From: Warburgia ugandensis
Taxonomy: Eukaryota > Streptophyta > Magnoliopsida > Canellales > Canellaceae
Length of the DNA stretch: 64,000 bases
Reading direction: 5' to 3'
Assembly: GCA_035236585.1 (NCBI GenBank)
Contig: CP141135.1
Coordinates: forward strand, 74,439,057-74,503,056
Shown: positions 44,370-57,200 of the stretch, piece by piece
Layout: the number at the start of each line of letters is the position of its first letter
Position numbering within the stretch: position 1 is the stretch's first letter
Position numbers and translations under genes: made by a program
Notes under the pieces: model-generated
What the model was told of the DNA's origin: nothing
Database searches by the model: none
Seen by the model: the letters and a program-made list of their open reading frames with translations, nothing else

Positions 44370-47300
44370 TCTTTAGCACATACACGGAGAAAGAGAGGAG
44401 GAGATCTGGTAGGTTCTCATTCTTTTCCCTGGTTTTTTCATTCTCCAAATACTTATGAGGAGATCTTTGTAGGAGATTCTCCTAGATTTTATTCTCAAAA
44501 TTCTTTTTCTTTTAAATACTTTAAAATAAATAAAAGGGCTTCCCTTTTAATTTGGAAGCTCTTCTTGTATTTGAAAATAATTATATTGAAAAAAGGGGAG
44601 GACATGACCCATGTAGGACCCATTTTTATTTTCATCTTGCTTTGGATCACTTTTTAAGAGAATCCCACAATGGGGCATGAATTTAACCTTAGTTTGCCTA
44701 GCTTAGGAAAAAACTGTATTGAGAATGAGGGACTGACTCAAGTAGGCCTCATTATTTCTTTATTTTGTTATTTTTTCAAAACTAGGAGATTAGATTTTCT
44801 CAAAGTCCTAGGATGGAGAAATAATGCTAAAATGTTTAACATTAATATAGACTTTGAAAAGAATTATGGACCCTACATGGGCATTTTGGTCTAAATGGAG
44901 AGAGAGAGGAGGTATTTAATAAAAATATCCCTCAAACAGTCGCCCCCCAAAAACTCTACGTCTCACAACTCTCTTAAAATCTAGAGAATGCATCAAATGC
45001 AGCAAAGTCTTTGATAGATATCATTTATTTTCCTTTTTTCTCTCTCTATATATACTACAATACCTCTCTGATTGGACGAACTTCCAGTACTTGTTGCCAT
45101 GTTTTTGGAAGTAGTTGAATAACATCCTACTTACATATATTGTTGTGTGCGTGTGTGTGTGTTTTTTTTTACATTGGTAAAAATGCTTTAAGTGGTAGGA
45201 TTTGTTCATCGTGCATTTTGAACTTCTCTATTATATAAACCCATTGAAGATATTTGCCCCTTAGCATTATTATTATTATTTGTAGCATCAACTTGTGATA
45301 GCAGCTTAATAACTTGCTCTAGAAAGAGCGCTCCTACTTGCTCTTTACTGGTTCACAACTTCTTCTTTTTTCTTTTAAAATTCTCAAGTTCTTAGATTAT
45401 TTTTAAAGGTTCGAATGGCACAATCCATAGCTTATAGCATGTCATTTATGAAGTTTGAATCACTCTTTTGCCGTTGAAGACCCTTATTTAGCTTCTTAGT
45501 AATTTAAAGCTACAGTTTAGAAGCTTCAAACTCCACCCTTTCTCCTTGACTATTTCTAATACATTAACAATGATGTCAGTGTTGGCAAGTGACAAAGCTT
45601 CCAAAGCTCTTCCAACATCTCTCATAACAGGTTTACATCTTAAATTATGCTTGGACAATTAACCCAACCACCTATCCCACCACCAAAGCCTTCTAGTGCA
45701 GTGACGCTCTCACTCGGGTCTTGCTAATACCCATAAATTCAAACAAATCATTCTTAGTATGTACAATGCTAATGTAGATTTGCAGTACACACAATAGCAT
45801 TCTTTTCTTTAATATTTTTTATATACATTGACTCCCAAGTAACTCGCACATGCTGCCACTTTGCAGCCATTGCAACTATATATGAGTAAATCAGCCTCTC
45901 TTTCACACTTTACACATATATTAGCAAATCACCCTTTCTTTCATACTTCATAAAAAATATTACGACAGTCAATTGGCCTCTTAAAGGATTAGCAGTCAAC
46001 ATATTAGGTATACTCTTATGATTGATAAGCCAAGTACATGCATTGATCAACTACTTATACAGGAGAAACAACAAGTTAAACTGCTAGCAAACTAAATAGG
46101 AGAAACAACAAGTTGAACTCGAAGAATATAATTTTTTATTATTTTTTTCCTTTTGGGAACAATGAACTGGGATAGCAATATACCAAAGACTGATCTAACA
46201 TGAACAAATAACCATCACCTGAAGTTGAAGGGGTGTTTGTTGCCAAGGCCAACCCTTTTTAAAACTTTTATTATTATTATTAATTGCCCCGATCTTGTTG
46301 CATGTTTGTTACCTTTTAGTGATCGTTTTTTCGCAAAATTTTGTTAAGAAGTAAACGGGCTCCCATTTTGCTAAAAAAATAAGATTAAAGAATGGACACT
46401 TGACATCCTCTTGTTTACTGAATATTATTTTTTGAAACACAACCTGTTTGTCTGTTGTGGGCCCAGGAAGATACGTACAGTTGTGCCCAAAAGCATTTGG
46501 ATACATATTCAAAAAATCAGTATTAGGCCCTAAATGCTACACACAAAGGCATCTTACTAGCAAGCATATAGTGGAGGCCCACCATAATACGTTTTTAAAG
46601 AAACGAGAGAAAAAAATTAGAGTTTGCGAACCATATTTGTCCATCCATAAAAAAAAAAAACCACAAGATAGACCGATTTCTAGCCAACAATAACTAGATC
46701 TCAACCAGTAAATCCACCCAAAATAACGTTCAGGTGTTTTCCTTAACTCCATTAAAAGAGAAAAGTCCATCAACAGGTGAAGAAATAGACGTTTGTCGCT
46801 TAAATCCGGCGAGGTTGTTGTTTTCTGGCGGGATTAGTCAACCGGAGCGCTAGAGAGAAGGTAAGAGAAATACAGGAGCCTAAAACGGGTTCATTTATCT
46901 TTCTGAAGAAAAAATGATCGCAAGCATTTCAATCGTTTGTCTGGCATTTTCGGTCATTTTCTCATGACTAATGGTCACGTAGATGGTTTTCTAATAGAAA
47001 GACTAACAAAAGGATGTTACACTGGAGTTCATCCATGGACGAACATTTGATACAATGTTGGTCACCACCCACATTGAAATTTAGACTTGGCAATTTCAAC
47101 CCCAGAAGTTTCTTTTCATTTTCTTAGAGCAGATAAGCCTTGGCTTAAAGATTGCAAACCTTAATTAAATGGATCGACAATTGCACATGAACAATAAAAT
47201 TCAGATGCACTGTACAGCACAAAATCAACACCCAAATAAGTAGATCCAACAAAACATGAAAATATCCAATATAACGCAACAAATAAGCATCACACACTAA

Positions 47301-47640
47301 GAAAACATCAATTGATCATAGAAAAAGATTACCCCAGAAGATCAAATCTACAAAATCTCAAAGAAAAAGTGGGCCCTGGCCTACATATGTCCGTATTCTC
47401 ATATTGAAAGTGTATCTATTTTTTTCAAAGCAAAAGTGGGCCTCCCTTGGTATTAACAGGTTCCATTGGGCCCAGATTATAAATATTATTTTAATAATTT
47501 TCATCTTTTATTTGTTATTTTAATCAAAATATCTGAAATTCCTGTCCCAATTTCCCAGCAAAGTTCAAATTCTGTCCAAGTTCCCATGGAACTCCGAAGT
47601 TCAGTCCAAATTCCAAATTCCCAGTCTTACGCCCCTTCGG
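44367..47640. other. Intergenic region upstream of RSA1, no recognised feature
   Basis: AT-rich, without a convincing open frame or repeat. Scattered short microsatellites occur (for example gtgtgcgtgtgtgtgtgt near 45145). Confidence 0.5.
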
Positions 47641-47823
47641 TAACAAGCCGTCTTTTACCAAGCCGTATATATGAGGCGGGCCTCTGCTCCTGCATCCTCT
47701 ATCCATTGCATTGCTAGGGTTTTTCTGCCATCTTCGGCTCTCATTACAAACTGAAATCAGACTGGAGAAATCCTAGTCCGCTAGACGAACGTAATCGATT
47801 AACTTATTGGAACTTCTCAGAAG
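47641..47823 (+). promoter_or_regulatory. RSA1: RSA1 core promoter and 5' UTR exon 1
   Basis: A TATA-like gtatatatgagg lies at about 47664-47675, followed about 30 bases later by a pyrimidine-rich start region (cctgcatcctctatccattg). The non-coding first exon appears to end at 47823 with donor AGAAG|GTATTCG. A 446-bp leader intron (47824-48269) follows and ends ttgactatag. Leader introns like this are common in conserved plant genes. The transcription start near 47700 is inferred. Confidence 0.6.
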
Positions 47824-48288
47824 GTATTCGTTCAATCGCAAGTTCTTTTTGGAAAAATCTTCGTTATTCGTCCCTTTCATTCAGAATTAGGTCGTAATTG
47901 GATGTTGGAGTTCCATTTGCTTGCTCAAATTTGAGCTATTGAAACCCTAAAAATCACATCTTTTTCACTCAAGTGTTAGGAAACGTTAAGAAGATGGGTT
48001 TCCCCGGTTAAGGTGCCATTTTCAAATCATCAAGTTCATCAACTGAAAAGTTTTGATTTATTCTTTCCTTTTGCAGTTTGATCTTCGTGCTTTGTATTTG
48101 GCATCTAATGGAGTTATATATAAGATATGCATGTTTGGCCTGATAGTTATAGTTTGGCATTTTGAAAGTGTATATAGCTACTATATATTCAGTTTGTAGA
48201 GAGATTTAGGTGGTTGAATGTCCTGGCACTATGGTGGTCTTTATTGACGTTTTCATTATTTGACTATAGGGAAATTTGGGAAACGAAA

Positions 48289-51210
48289 ATGTATCCTACA
48301 AGGGGAGCTAATGCATATGGGCAACAGTCATATGGAGCACAACAGGCATATGGGCAAGTTGTAAGTGTTACATTCCGATAAATGGTTGCAATTGTACTCG
48401 GATTTGTTACTAAAATATGAAAGGTGGTTTATGTATTTGAAGATGTGCAATCGTATTCATAGTTTGTTTATATATCTTTGTAGGCTGGTTCTGCATATCC
48501 TGGTGGTTCTCTTGGTGGCCCGGAAGGGGGTTTGCAGCTCTCTATTGGCTCCAGGCATTCTTCTATGTTAAGTTCTTCTCAAGACTCAGAACTTGGTGGA
48601 TATAGAACCCATCCTTCAGCTGCAGCTCACTATGGAGGAGAATATGGTTCTGTATATGGAGGATCTAGCTTGGGCAGTGGGCAACAGGTCTGTTTTGGTT
48701 AACTTTGCCTTTTTTTTTTCCAGTGCTGTATTTGGCTTATCTAATTTCAGTGGTCTCGGGTTTTGATTATTAGTTTTTATGGTTTACATACAAAAATTAT
48801 CTTACATTGGTTGAGAAGTTCTTCTAGTACTAATGAAATCTAGGTCTTACTCTTTTTTTTCTAAGCCAAAAAGAAAAAAAAACGAAAATTTATCTTGCTC
48901 TGTAATTTAACATAAGACAAATGTAGTAGGAAAGCCTCTAATATCTTCAGACTAAGAGAATGAATTTTATATAGTACCGCATCTTCATGCAATGTACATA
49001 TCTTCAGATATGAGCAGTAAAGGGCTTCACAATTTGATAACAAGAAACTGTTCACTTGTAAATGTACAGATTGAAAATTGAAATTATGAACAATAACTCT
49101 TATTGAAAAGTGGAACAAAAACCATACCGTACCATTCTCATCTTGTAGAATCTTGCATAAGGCTTGTAGCAAAAGCACCTTATAAATCTAGCCTCCATAG
49201 TCAAAATGGTCCTAAAAGCAATCCTCATCTCTGAACAGGTTTCTTGATACAAGATACCGTATAAAGAAGCTCTGAAACTTTTGAGACTCTTTATTATTTA
49301 TTTATTGATACAATTGGAGTGCCTATGTTTTCTTCTTGAACTTATCACCTGTAAAACAAATACTATAATAAATGTTTGATAGAATATTCTTTTGATTTGA
49401 ATGTATTACTTCATTGGCAGTGAGTCCATCTTTAGATAGCTTGGATGTCTTAAGACTGTGCAAAAATGAAAATCCAATTGGAATTGCTGTTGATTTAGAG
49501 CTGAACTTATGATTCGTGAAACAATTACTGCCAAAATAAAAAGTGGCTAATGTTCTTATGCATGCCGATTTGATTGGATAAGCCTAATGCTTGGACATCT
49601 TATAAGAATGTCCAGAAGTGGGAATCCAATACTCAATTCAGAAGCCCAACTTACAAATGTAAACACCTGTGCAGAGCTTCTCAACAGCCAAGAATTTATG
49701 CATAAGGAGAAAGCAAAATGAGCAACTGACAGGAATATGCGGATCCCAGTATACACGTAATCTTACGCTTTTCTCTATCAGCTTCTCACATTGGTGTTGG
49801 GAAGACAAATCTAATCCTTTGTTTCTTGCCTGAAAAGGTTCCTCAAGTAATACATGGAATAACTCTTCATATTCCACCTGAAGAATAACTCTGTGCCCCT
49901 GTCTTGCACAAATTGAGTTCACTTGAAAAGTTCCCTAATATGTACGGAATCTCCTCTTGAATGATTCTGATAAATTAAGAAAATTTCAAATCTACATGTT
50001 GCGCACCTGCCATGGAACAGTTTTGGTCTTTGGCTTGTGCTTTACCCAATTACTAAACTATCTTTGAGATTTATGTTGAACTCTTGACCTCCTCATGGGG
50101 TCATTTACTCGGGACTGTGGCAGGAATTTTTTGTCTAGTTTCTTCTTTCTCACTCGAGAAAAAAAACTATATTAATGAAAGCAGTACTTCTCTAAATAAA
50201 GGGTGCCACTCACCAAATCTAAAGTTCATCCAAGCCAACTTTTCTAGCTGATGGATTCTCGATATATTTATCACATTGAATGCTGAAATTGTCATGCTAC
50301 TAGTGGTGGTAAATGTTTTTTGTATGTGCTTTGTTTATTCTATGGTTTTTGACCTACCAAATGGTTCTACCTATGTGCTCCTAGAGACATTCTGGTTATG
50401 AATAGCAGTGAATGTGGTAATTTTGTTGCAAGGATCAGTTATTGCCCTACTGCTGACTGTTATCATAAGTCTTATCCTTAGACATTACAAAATGTTATGT
50501 ATGCTTGTTCAGATTGGTGCTGTGAGTGGCAAAGGAGCAGGTTCGTCTACTCTTCAGGGTCGTACAGGTTATGCTTCAGCTCTCGCAGAGTCGCCCAAGT
50601 TTGCCTCAGGTGCTCTTGGATCCAGCTTGGGATTACAGAACGATGACTATGTTTCATCATCAAATCATGGATATGGTCACAAAGGGGACCAGTATTCTTC
50701 AGGAAAGATTTCTGATTATGCTGCAGTAGACCGACGTAACTATGGTGAGCACCAGAGTGCTTATATCGGAAGGGACCTGCAGAGTGAATCAGCTAGAAGA
50801 TATGCCGATTCTGTTGGTCTTTCTCATCAGCATCAGGTATGGTATTTAGGCCCTTTTCCCCCTCCTTGACTTTCCACTCCTATCTCACCAAGAAACCCAA
50901 GCACACTACTGCTAATTTCTAGTCTTGAATCCTCTCTTCAGTTACTTCACTTCAATTTTTTCCCACTATGCTGACATTTGTCATATTTGTTCTGTTGACT
51001 ACGGCAGTCTGAGATGCATGATCCTATCGAACAGGTATTTGAATTTGTCTGTATTTATATTTCATTTGTATTTGTATGGTTAGCAGTCTGATTCATTATA
51101 GAAGTTGTACAGGCATCATTACTTCGGCAGCAGCAAATGCTGAAAGCTCAAGCTGGGACAGATATGAGGCATACATTAGCTGCTTCCGCTGCTCTAGATA
51201 GTAGTGCCAG
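48289..51210 (+). CDS. RSA1: RSA1 N-terminal Tyr/Gly/Ser/Gln-rich exons, including a 27-bp microexon
   Basis: The first five coding exons (residues 1-241) are rich in Gly, Tyr, Ser, Ala and Gln ([40 protein letters not shown]), a prion-like composition expected to be disordered. The fourth (51008-51034) is only 27 bp and encodes SEMHDPIEQ; acceptor acggcag and donor CAG|GTATTT are good and it is phase 0 on both sides. The next begins [15 protein letters not shown], a short coiled-coil-like stretch. Disorder is inferred from composition only. Confidence 0.88.
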
Positions 51211-54200
51211 GTATTTCTCTATGGATTCCGTGTTACTGTTTGACCTAACTTACAGATTATTATTAGATAAACTATGTCTTGTTTGATGATAAGTGTGCTC
51301 GTGTCCCCTTTGTTTGCGGTTACTCTTTCTGGGAAGCCGCTGTTGTAATCGTTCTCCTGGTTCTATAAATCACCATTTGTGGATACCAATGCTACCCGCC
51401 ATATGCTTTGTTTTATAATATATTTTTATATTTCTTACTGCACTGAGTAGCATACACATTTCTGGCAGACAAGCTGATTATCTTGCAGCAAGGGGTGCCA
51501 CTATTCGTCATGGAACCCAAGATATTAGTTCCTATGGTGGAAGAATGGATGCTGATCCTCGCAATTTATCTGTTCTTGGTAATGCTTCTTATGCTGGTCA
51601 GCGTCCAGCATCAATTCTCGGGGCAGTTCCTCGGAGAAATGTTGATGATCTGATTTATAACCAAGGGTCTTCTAGTGCAAGCTATGGGGTGGGTTTGCCG
51701 CCAGGTCGAGATTACATTGCTGGAAAAGGATATCGTGGTGCGTCCATTGAGTCTGACTATCCAGGTAGTGTCTTGTCGCGCGGTGGGCATTCGAGCATTG
51801 TACCTGTTGACGAACGGAAAGATGATAGGATTGGGTTTCGTCGAGAACTCGAGATAAGAGAGCATGACCATCGGAGGGAGCATGCGCGCGAGAGAGAAAA
51901 AGAACGTGAAAGAGAGAAGGATCGCGAGCGCGAACGAGAAAGAGAAAGAGAGCGGGCAAGAGAAAGTGAGCGCCGTGACAAGGAGAGAGAACGATTACGT
52001 AAGCGTGGACTTGAAGTTAGGCGTGAACTGCCTGCACCAAGAACCACAAGAGATCGTCATGGTTCTTCTGTGATTAGGAATGAAAGATCCTTGCAGCGAG
52101 ATTCCCCACGTCAAGAGGCCTCACATAGGTGGACCTTAATGTTTTCTTTGCATCCTGCTGTAGTTTTGAAATAGACTGCTGCTTCATTTATGGTGCAGCG
52201 TTTTAACTAACTGTGTGCTCTCTCGTGCTGAAGGCATCATTCACCCATTAAAGAAAAAAGGAGAGAATATGTTTGCAAGGTAAAAACCATATAAGAACTT
52301 GGTATCTTCAATGATGTTGAGAACTCAGTCAGCTGTGAGGCTCTGGAGTATAAGGCTGCTTTTTAGATTCTTGTTTCATTTCCCATGTTCGTTGGATATC
52401 TTTCTGACTTTGCCAACCAATTGAGCAGTTGCTCTGTTCTATGTATCATTCTGGATTCTTGAGAATGATAGATTTGCTAAACATACTAGGATACTTTCTA
52501 GGTTCTATTTGGAAATTAAGGGCATGATACTGATCCTCAGATTGTCACCATCCTTGGGATTCCCATCTCATTTGTTGCTAGATTTGATATATTTCTCAGC
52601 CTTCAGATGCCCCTCTCATTCTTTAGCTACATTCACTTTCTTTTTCCTTTCAGTGATGGTTAATTTCGTGCCATCTGTGAAGAAGTCACCTGCAAGAGAA
52701 AAAGATCTGGAATCATCAGTAGATAGACAAATATAAAAAAATTTACTTTTTCATAGATGGTTTTATTTGCTGAGAGTTGCTGATTGTTTAGGTGTGCACA
52801 TTACTTTCTTTTGTTCTCCTAGAGATATCTTAAGTATGTGCTTAATTTCTCTCTTCCTTTTGTACTTTCATGGAGGTCTGGGGTGTATGTGTGTGTGGGT
52901 ACATTTTACCTGCAGGATCATTGAACTAGTTTAACTGCAGGTATATCCATCATGTTTGGTGGAAGTTGAAAGAGATTATTTATCTATTAACAAGAGGTAT
53001 CCAAGGCTATCAATTTCTCCAGAATTTTCCAAGGTATGGTTTTCTTGTATCCATTGCTTGCAAGTTTGTGATAATCTATGCCTCAAAATTGGCCTTCAGC
53101 TTATCCTCAGTCACTACTTATTATAAGTACTTCAATCAACTGCAGGTTGTTTTGCACTGGCCCAAGGGAAATCTGAGTCTTTCAATTCATACCCCAGTCA
53201 GGTACTTTACTAAGTTACTTTTCTCGTAAAATCATCCAATTCAAACCATTTATTTTGTTTTTCTCTGGTTTTCTTCTTGATTATTATGCTACACATAATC
53301 AGTAAATAGGTGCTTAGAACTTTCTAAATTAATGTCATGTTACCGTTGAGTTAAGCAGCTTTGAGCATGACTTCGTTGAAGTAGATAGCAAATCGGAGGA
53401 GCCATCGAAAGAGCTTGTGGTTGAGGAACCAGAGAAACCCAAATCTTGGAGTACCATATGGAATGCAAAGGTGAATCCTCTCAGTGATTTTAAGTTATCT
53501 TGGTTTACTGATGCATGTAACTAGCTAAACTTGCTCATAGAATTTATATCAGTACAAGCATGTGGACCAAAGACCTCTTTCGTAGTAAATAAGGTCAAGA
53601 GGTTGTTACTGAGGCACATGGGAGGTTCAGCATGTGTATGTGAATTGATTCTGTACACACTTGCGTGCTTACTCCAAAGTTTTGAACAGTGCATCCAATA
53701 CATATGGCACTTCTTGAAACGGACTATCATTTATAACATCCATGAATAAGTCTAATGTTCTGGAAGGTAACCCAGAGCTAATGAAAGAAGGTAATGATTT
53801 GTTAGATGTTAATTCAGAATATGACAGCAAGCAATTTTTTGCATTCAACCAGTGGCTTTAGTTTTTTTGTCATCTATTGTTGCATGCCATGATTGAGACT
53901 GGCAATCCAATTATCATGTCATACATTGTCTATCATTTTTGTTCAGTTTGAAATGAACTTCCATCAGTACTTGCCTATCATTTTTGTTCAGTTTGAAAAG
54001 CACTTCCATCAGTACTTACTGATGTTTAGAAGTTAAAATAATATCAGTTTGCAGATTGATATCCAGCATTTTATTTTTCTTGTGTCAGGTGGTTTTGATG
54101 AGTGGAATAAATAGCAATGCTCTGGAGGAGTTGTGTTCTGATAAAAGTTCTGATGAGAGGATATCCCATTTTAATAATATACTGAGGTTCGCTATTCTTA

Positions 54201-57200
54201 GGAAAGACCGCTCTTTTATGGCAATTGGTGGTCCATGGGATATAGCTATGGATGGTGGTGATCCGATGATTGATGATTCCTCCTTGATTCGGACAGCTCT
54301 TAGGTGCTTGCTGCTGTCTACTTCTTTATCTTGCTTCTTGAGTTTATGTTAGACAGATGATCTTTCTTTTCTTAGTTGAGCATGGTGTTTTTTAACAGAC
54401 ATGCCAAAGACTTAACCCGACTTGATCTCCATAAATGCCAGCACTGGAATCGATTTCTTGAGGTATTTTTGGCACATCTTTAATGTTTTCCCTCTTTATA
54501 TGCTGACAGCGTGTAATCTCTAAAACATCTATGGAATTAGTTATTCATGTTAGTACATGGTGCTTAAACCTTAATTGGAAGCTTGTTTAAATGAATGCTG
54601 GTATTAACTCAATTTTCTGGCATGCTTGAACTGATTAAATAAAGTCTTTCTCCTTTTACATGGTGCCTATTTGAACTCTGCTTATCAAATAGGTAATTGT
54701 GTGCTTATTCCTTTTGGAAAAAATGGTGTTAAATCATATTTTATCTTAAGTAAATGACAGATTTGGTACTTTTTGGGGTTAAAAGGGTAGTTTGGTGCAC
54801 GAAGCTTCTGCATATGCCGGGAAGGGGCAGACTACAATGGGTCAATAGTACACAGCCTTACCTTGCATTGGAAGAGGCTGTTTCCATGCCTCAAACTCGT
54901 GACATCAATGTCACACGATGACAATTTTTTGGGGTTAGACATTGTTAAAATATACTTATTCTTCTTATGCAAGAAAATGTGCCACATTATGGGGGATTCT
55001 TACATCTGCTGCATCTTAGGGTCGTTTTGGGAAGTTCTACTCAAGAAGGGGCTGATTCACACAGTTATTGACATAAGCAGCAGAAGGTTTCTGTTATTTG
55101 GAAAGAATGAGGATAGCTGGCACATGGAGAATAAGTGGTTGTGGAATTCAGTTGGAGGAGATCTAGGAGAATCTGGAGAGCAGGAGTATGGGCAGGAAAA
55201 GAGAAAGAGGTGATAAAAGAGACGGGAAGAGGGGAAGGGACAGGAAGGAAGTAGAGGGGAGGTTCTAGCTCCTCGAAAGCTAGGGACTGTTATTTTTCTT
55301 TCTTCATGAGAAGCATTTCCCTGTATACAATACAGAGTGCTGTATTTGTTGTTTGCATTACTTGCTATTGAATCTCTGTAACTGAACATTATCAATTGGA
55401 ATTCCTCATACTGCTGTTATTCCTATCAATTGGTATCAAAGCAGTTCGATTGTGGGGTGTGGTTAGAACTAAGATGGAAAGAACTGAACTACTAGAGAAG
55501 GAGATTGAGGGAGTCTGAGGAGAGATTGGCACATACAAGAAAACATTGGTTGATTGCAAACCAATGTTAGGGCTTTTGGAGAATATCTGTTGGAAATTAG
55601 AGACTGGATCAAATGGAAAGAGGTGCCAGAAGAGGAGCGTGGACATACAAGAAATACTGAGATTGGTGAGACTTTTGGCAGTGGTAGGTGGAGTCCGTTC
55701 GTGTCGATGGACCAGACTCATTAGGAACCTCAATTCCGGAGGCTGGATCTGCCGGCATTCGATGGCAGGGAGCCTTATGGGTGGCTTTGTCGTGTGGAGT
55801 GGTATTTCTAGGTGAATCAGATCATCGACAGGGAGGTGGCCATAGCTGCCGTTTGCCTAGAAGGAGATGCTTTCCATTGGTTTCTGTGGGTAGAGTCTAG
55901 GACTCGCTTCCGATCGTGGACTTCTTACTAGTCGCCTCTACTTCAATGATTCTGATCATCATAGTCTGACTATGACTATGAATCGTTGTTGGTGCTAAGA
56001 CAACACGAGGTAGTGTTTCCAACTACCACTGATCGTTCGAGCTCCTTTTCGATCCTTTTGTAGATCTCTTGAACGAATTGTTGAGGAGGGCTTTCGTGAA
56101 TGGGCTCAAAGAGGAGATTAAGGCCGAAGTCAAGATATTCAGGCCTGTGACATTAGCTGGGCTCATCGAACTAGCCCACAAAATTGAAGAGAAAAACATT
56201 GAGTTGGATTAGATCAAGGGCAGCCTACACTGAGTTGAAAATAGGCCGTGGGAATCGGGGTCCAACTCATTCCACTCAAAACTCCTATCGACGGAAGGGG
56301 GTACCTTGGGCAAGGTTGTAATTTGCCTTCCCCCTTCCATAGAGCTGATCATTCGAGGGGTTTCCTCACAAGTCCGGCCGCGATCAATGCTTTGATGATC
56401 CGGCCGTTCGACAAAGGGAATCTCTCCAATGGCGAACCAACGTAGAATTGTAGTAGCAACGTGCCCAGGGTTTATGCTATTGATGTGACGAGAAGTATCA
56501 TCCTGGTCATCGTTGCAAGAACCATCAGCTATAGGTTTAGCCACTTGCTGGCGAGGAGCAAGACAACTTTGAAGCGTCGTAACTCTCTCGTCAGAAGTGA
56601 GTGACCATCGTGATGGGGAGAATCAGCCTCTAGAGTTATCCCTAAACTCCATTTCAGGATTCATGGCTAGCAATACCATGAAACTGAAAGGGTTTGTCGG
56701 AGTCCGTGAGGTCATTGTGCTGATCAACAATGGTGCCTCTCATATCTTACTCACCAAGTGTTTAACCACTAAACTCCAGTTACCCATGGACTGTTCTCAA
56801 CAATTTGGAGTCCAAGTTGGGGACGACCACTGCATTAGAGATGAAGGTGTATGCTGGAGGATCACGATAACCTTTCCAGGCATTACAGTAACTCAAGATT
56901 TCCATTCGTTTGATCTTGGCTGAGCAGATGTAGTCCTCGGGGTTGCCTAGTTGAAAACCTTGGGGGAAATTGCAGTAAATTTCCATGATCTTACGATATG
57001 GTTCATAGTCGATGGGCGTCTGATCACTCTCAGTGAACATCCAACCCTGTCTTGTTCTTTGGTTTCCCTTAAGTCTATTATGAGGGTTATCCCTATGGCT
57101 GATTTAAGCTATATGGTCGAGTTCCAGGGTATGGATGCCGACCCGTCACGACCCCTAGAAGAGTGTCAGTCGGCGTTGGTTTCTCTCTTGCAGCAATTCT

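Noticed and set aside
51545..52174. Separate gene starting at the ATG at 51545
   Set aside because: It is an internal methionine of an RSA1 exon whose frame continues upstream through a good acceptor at 51469.
55057..55733. Minus-strand open frames of 112-113 codons
   Set aside because: They are shadows across the gypsy LTR and gag region and have no coding features.
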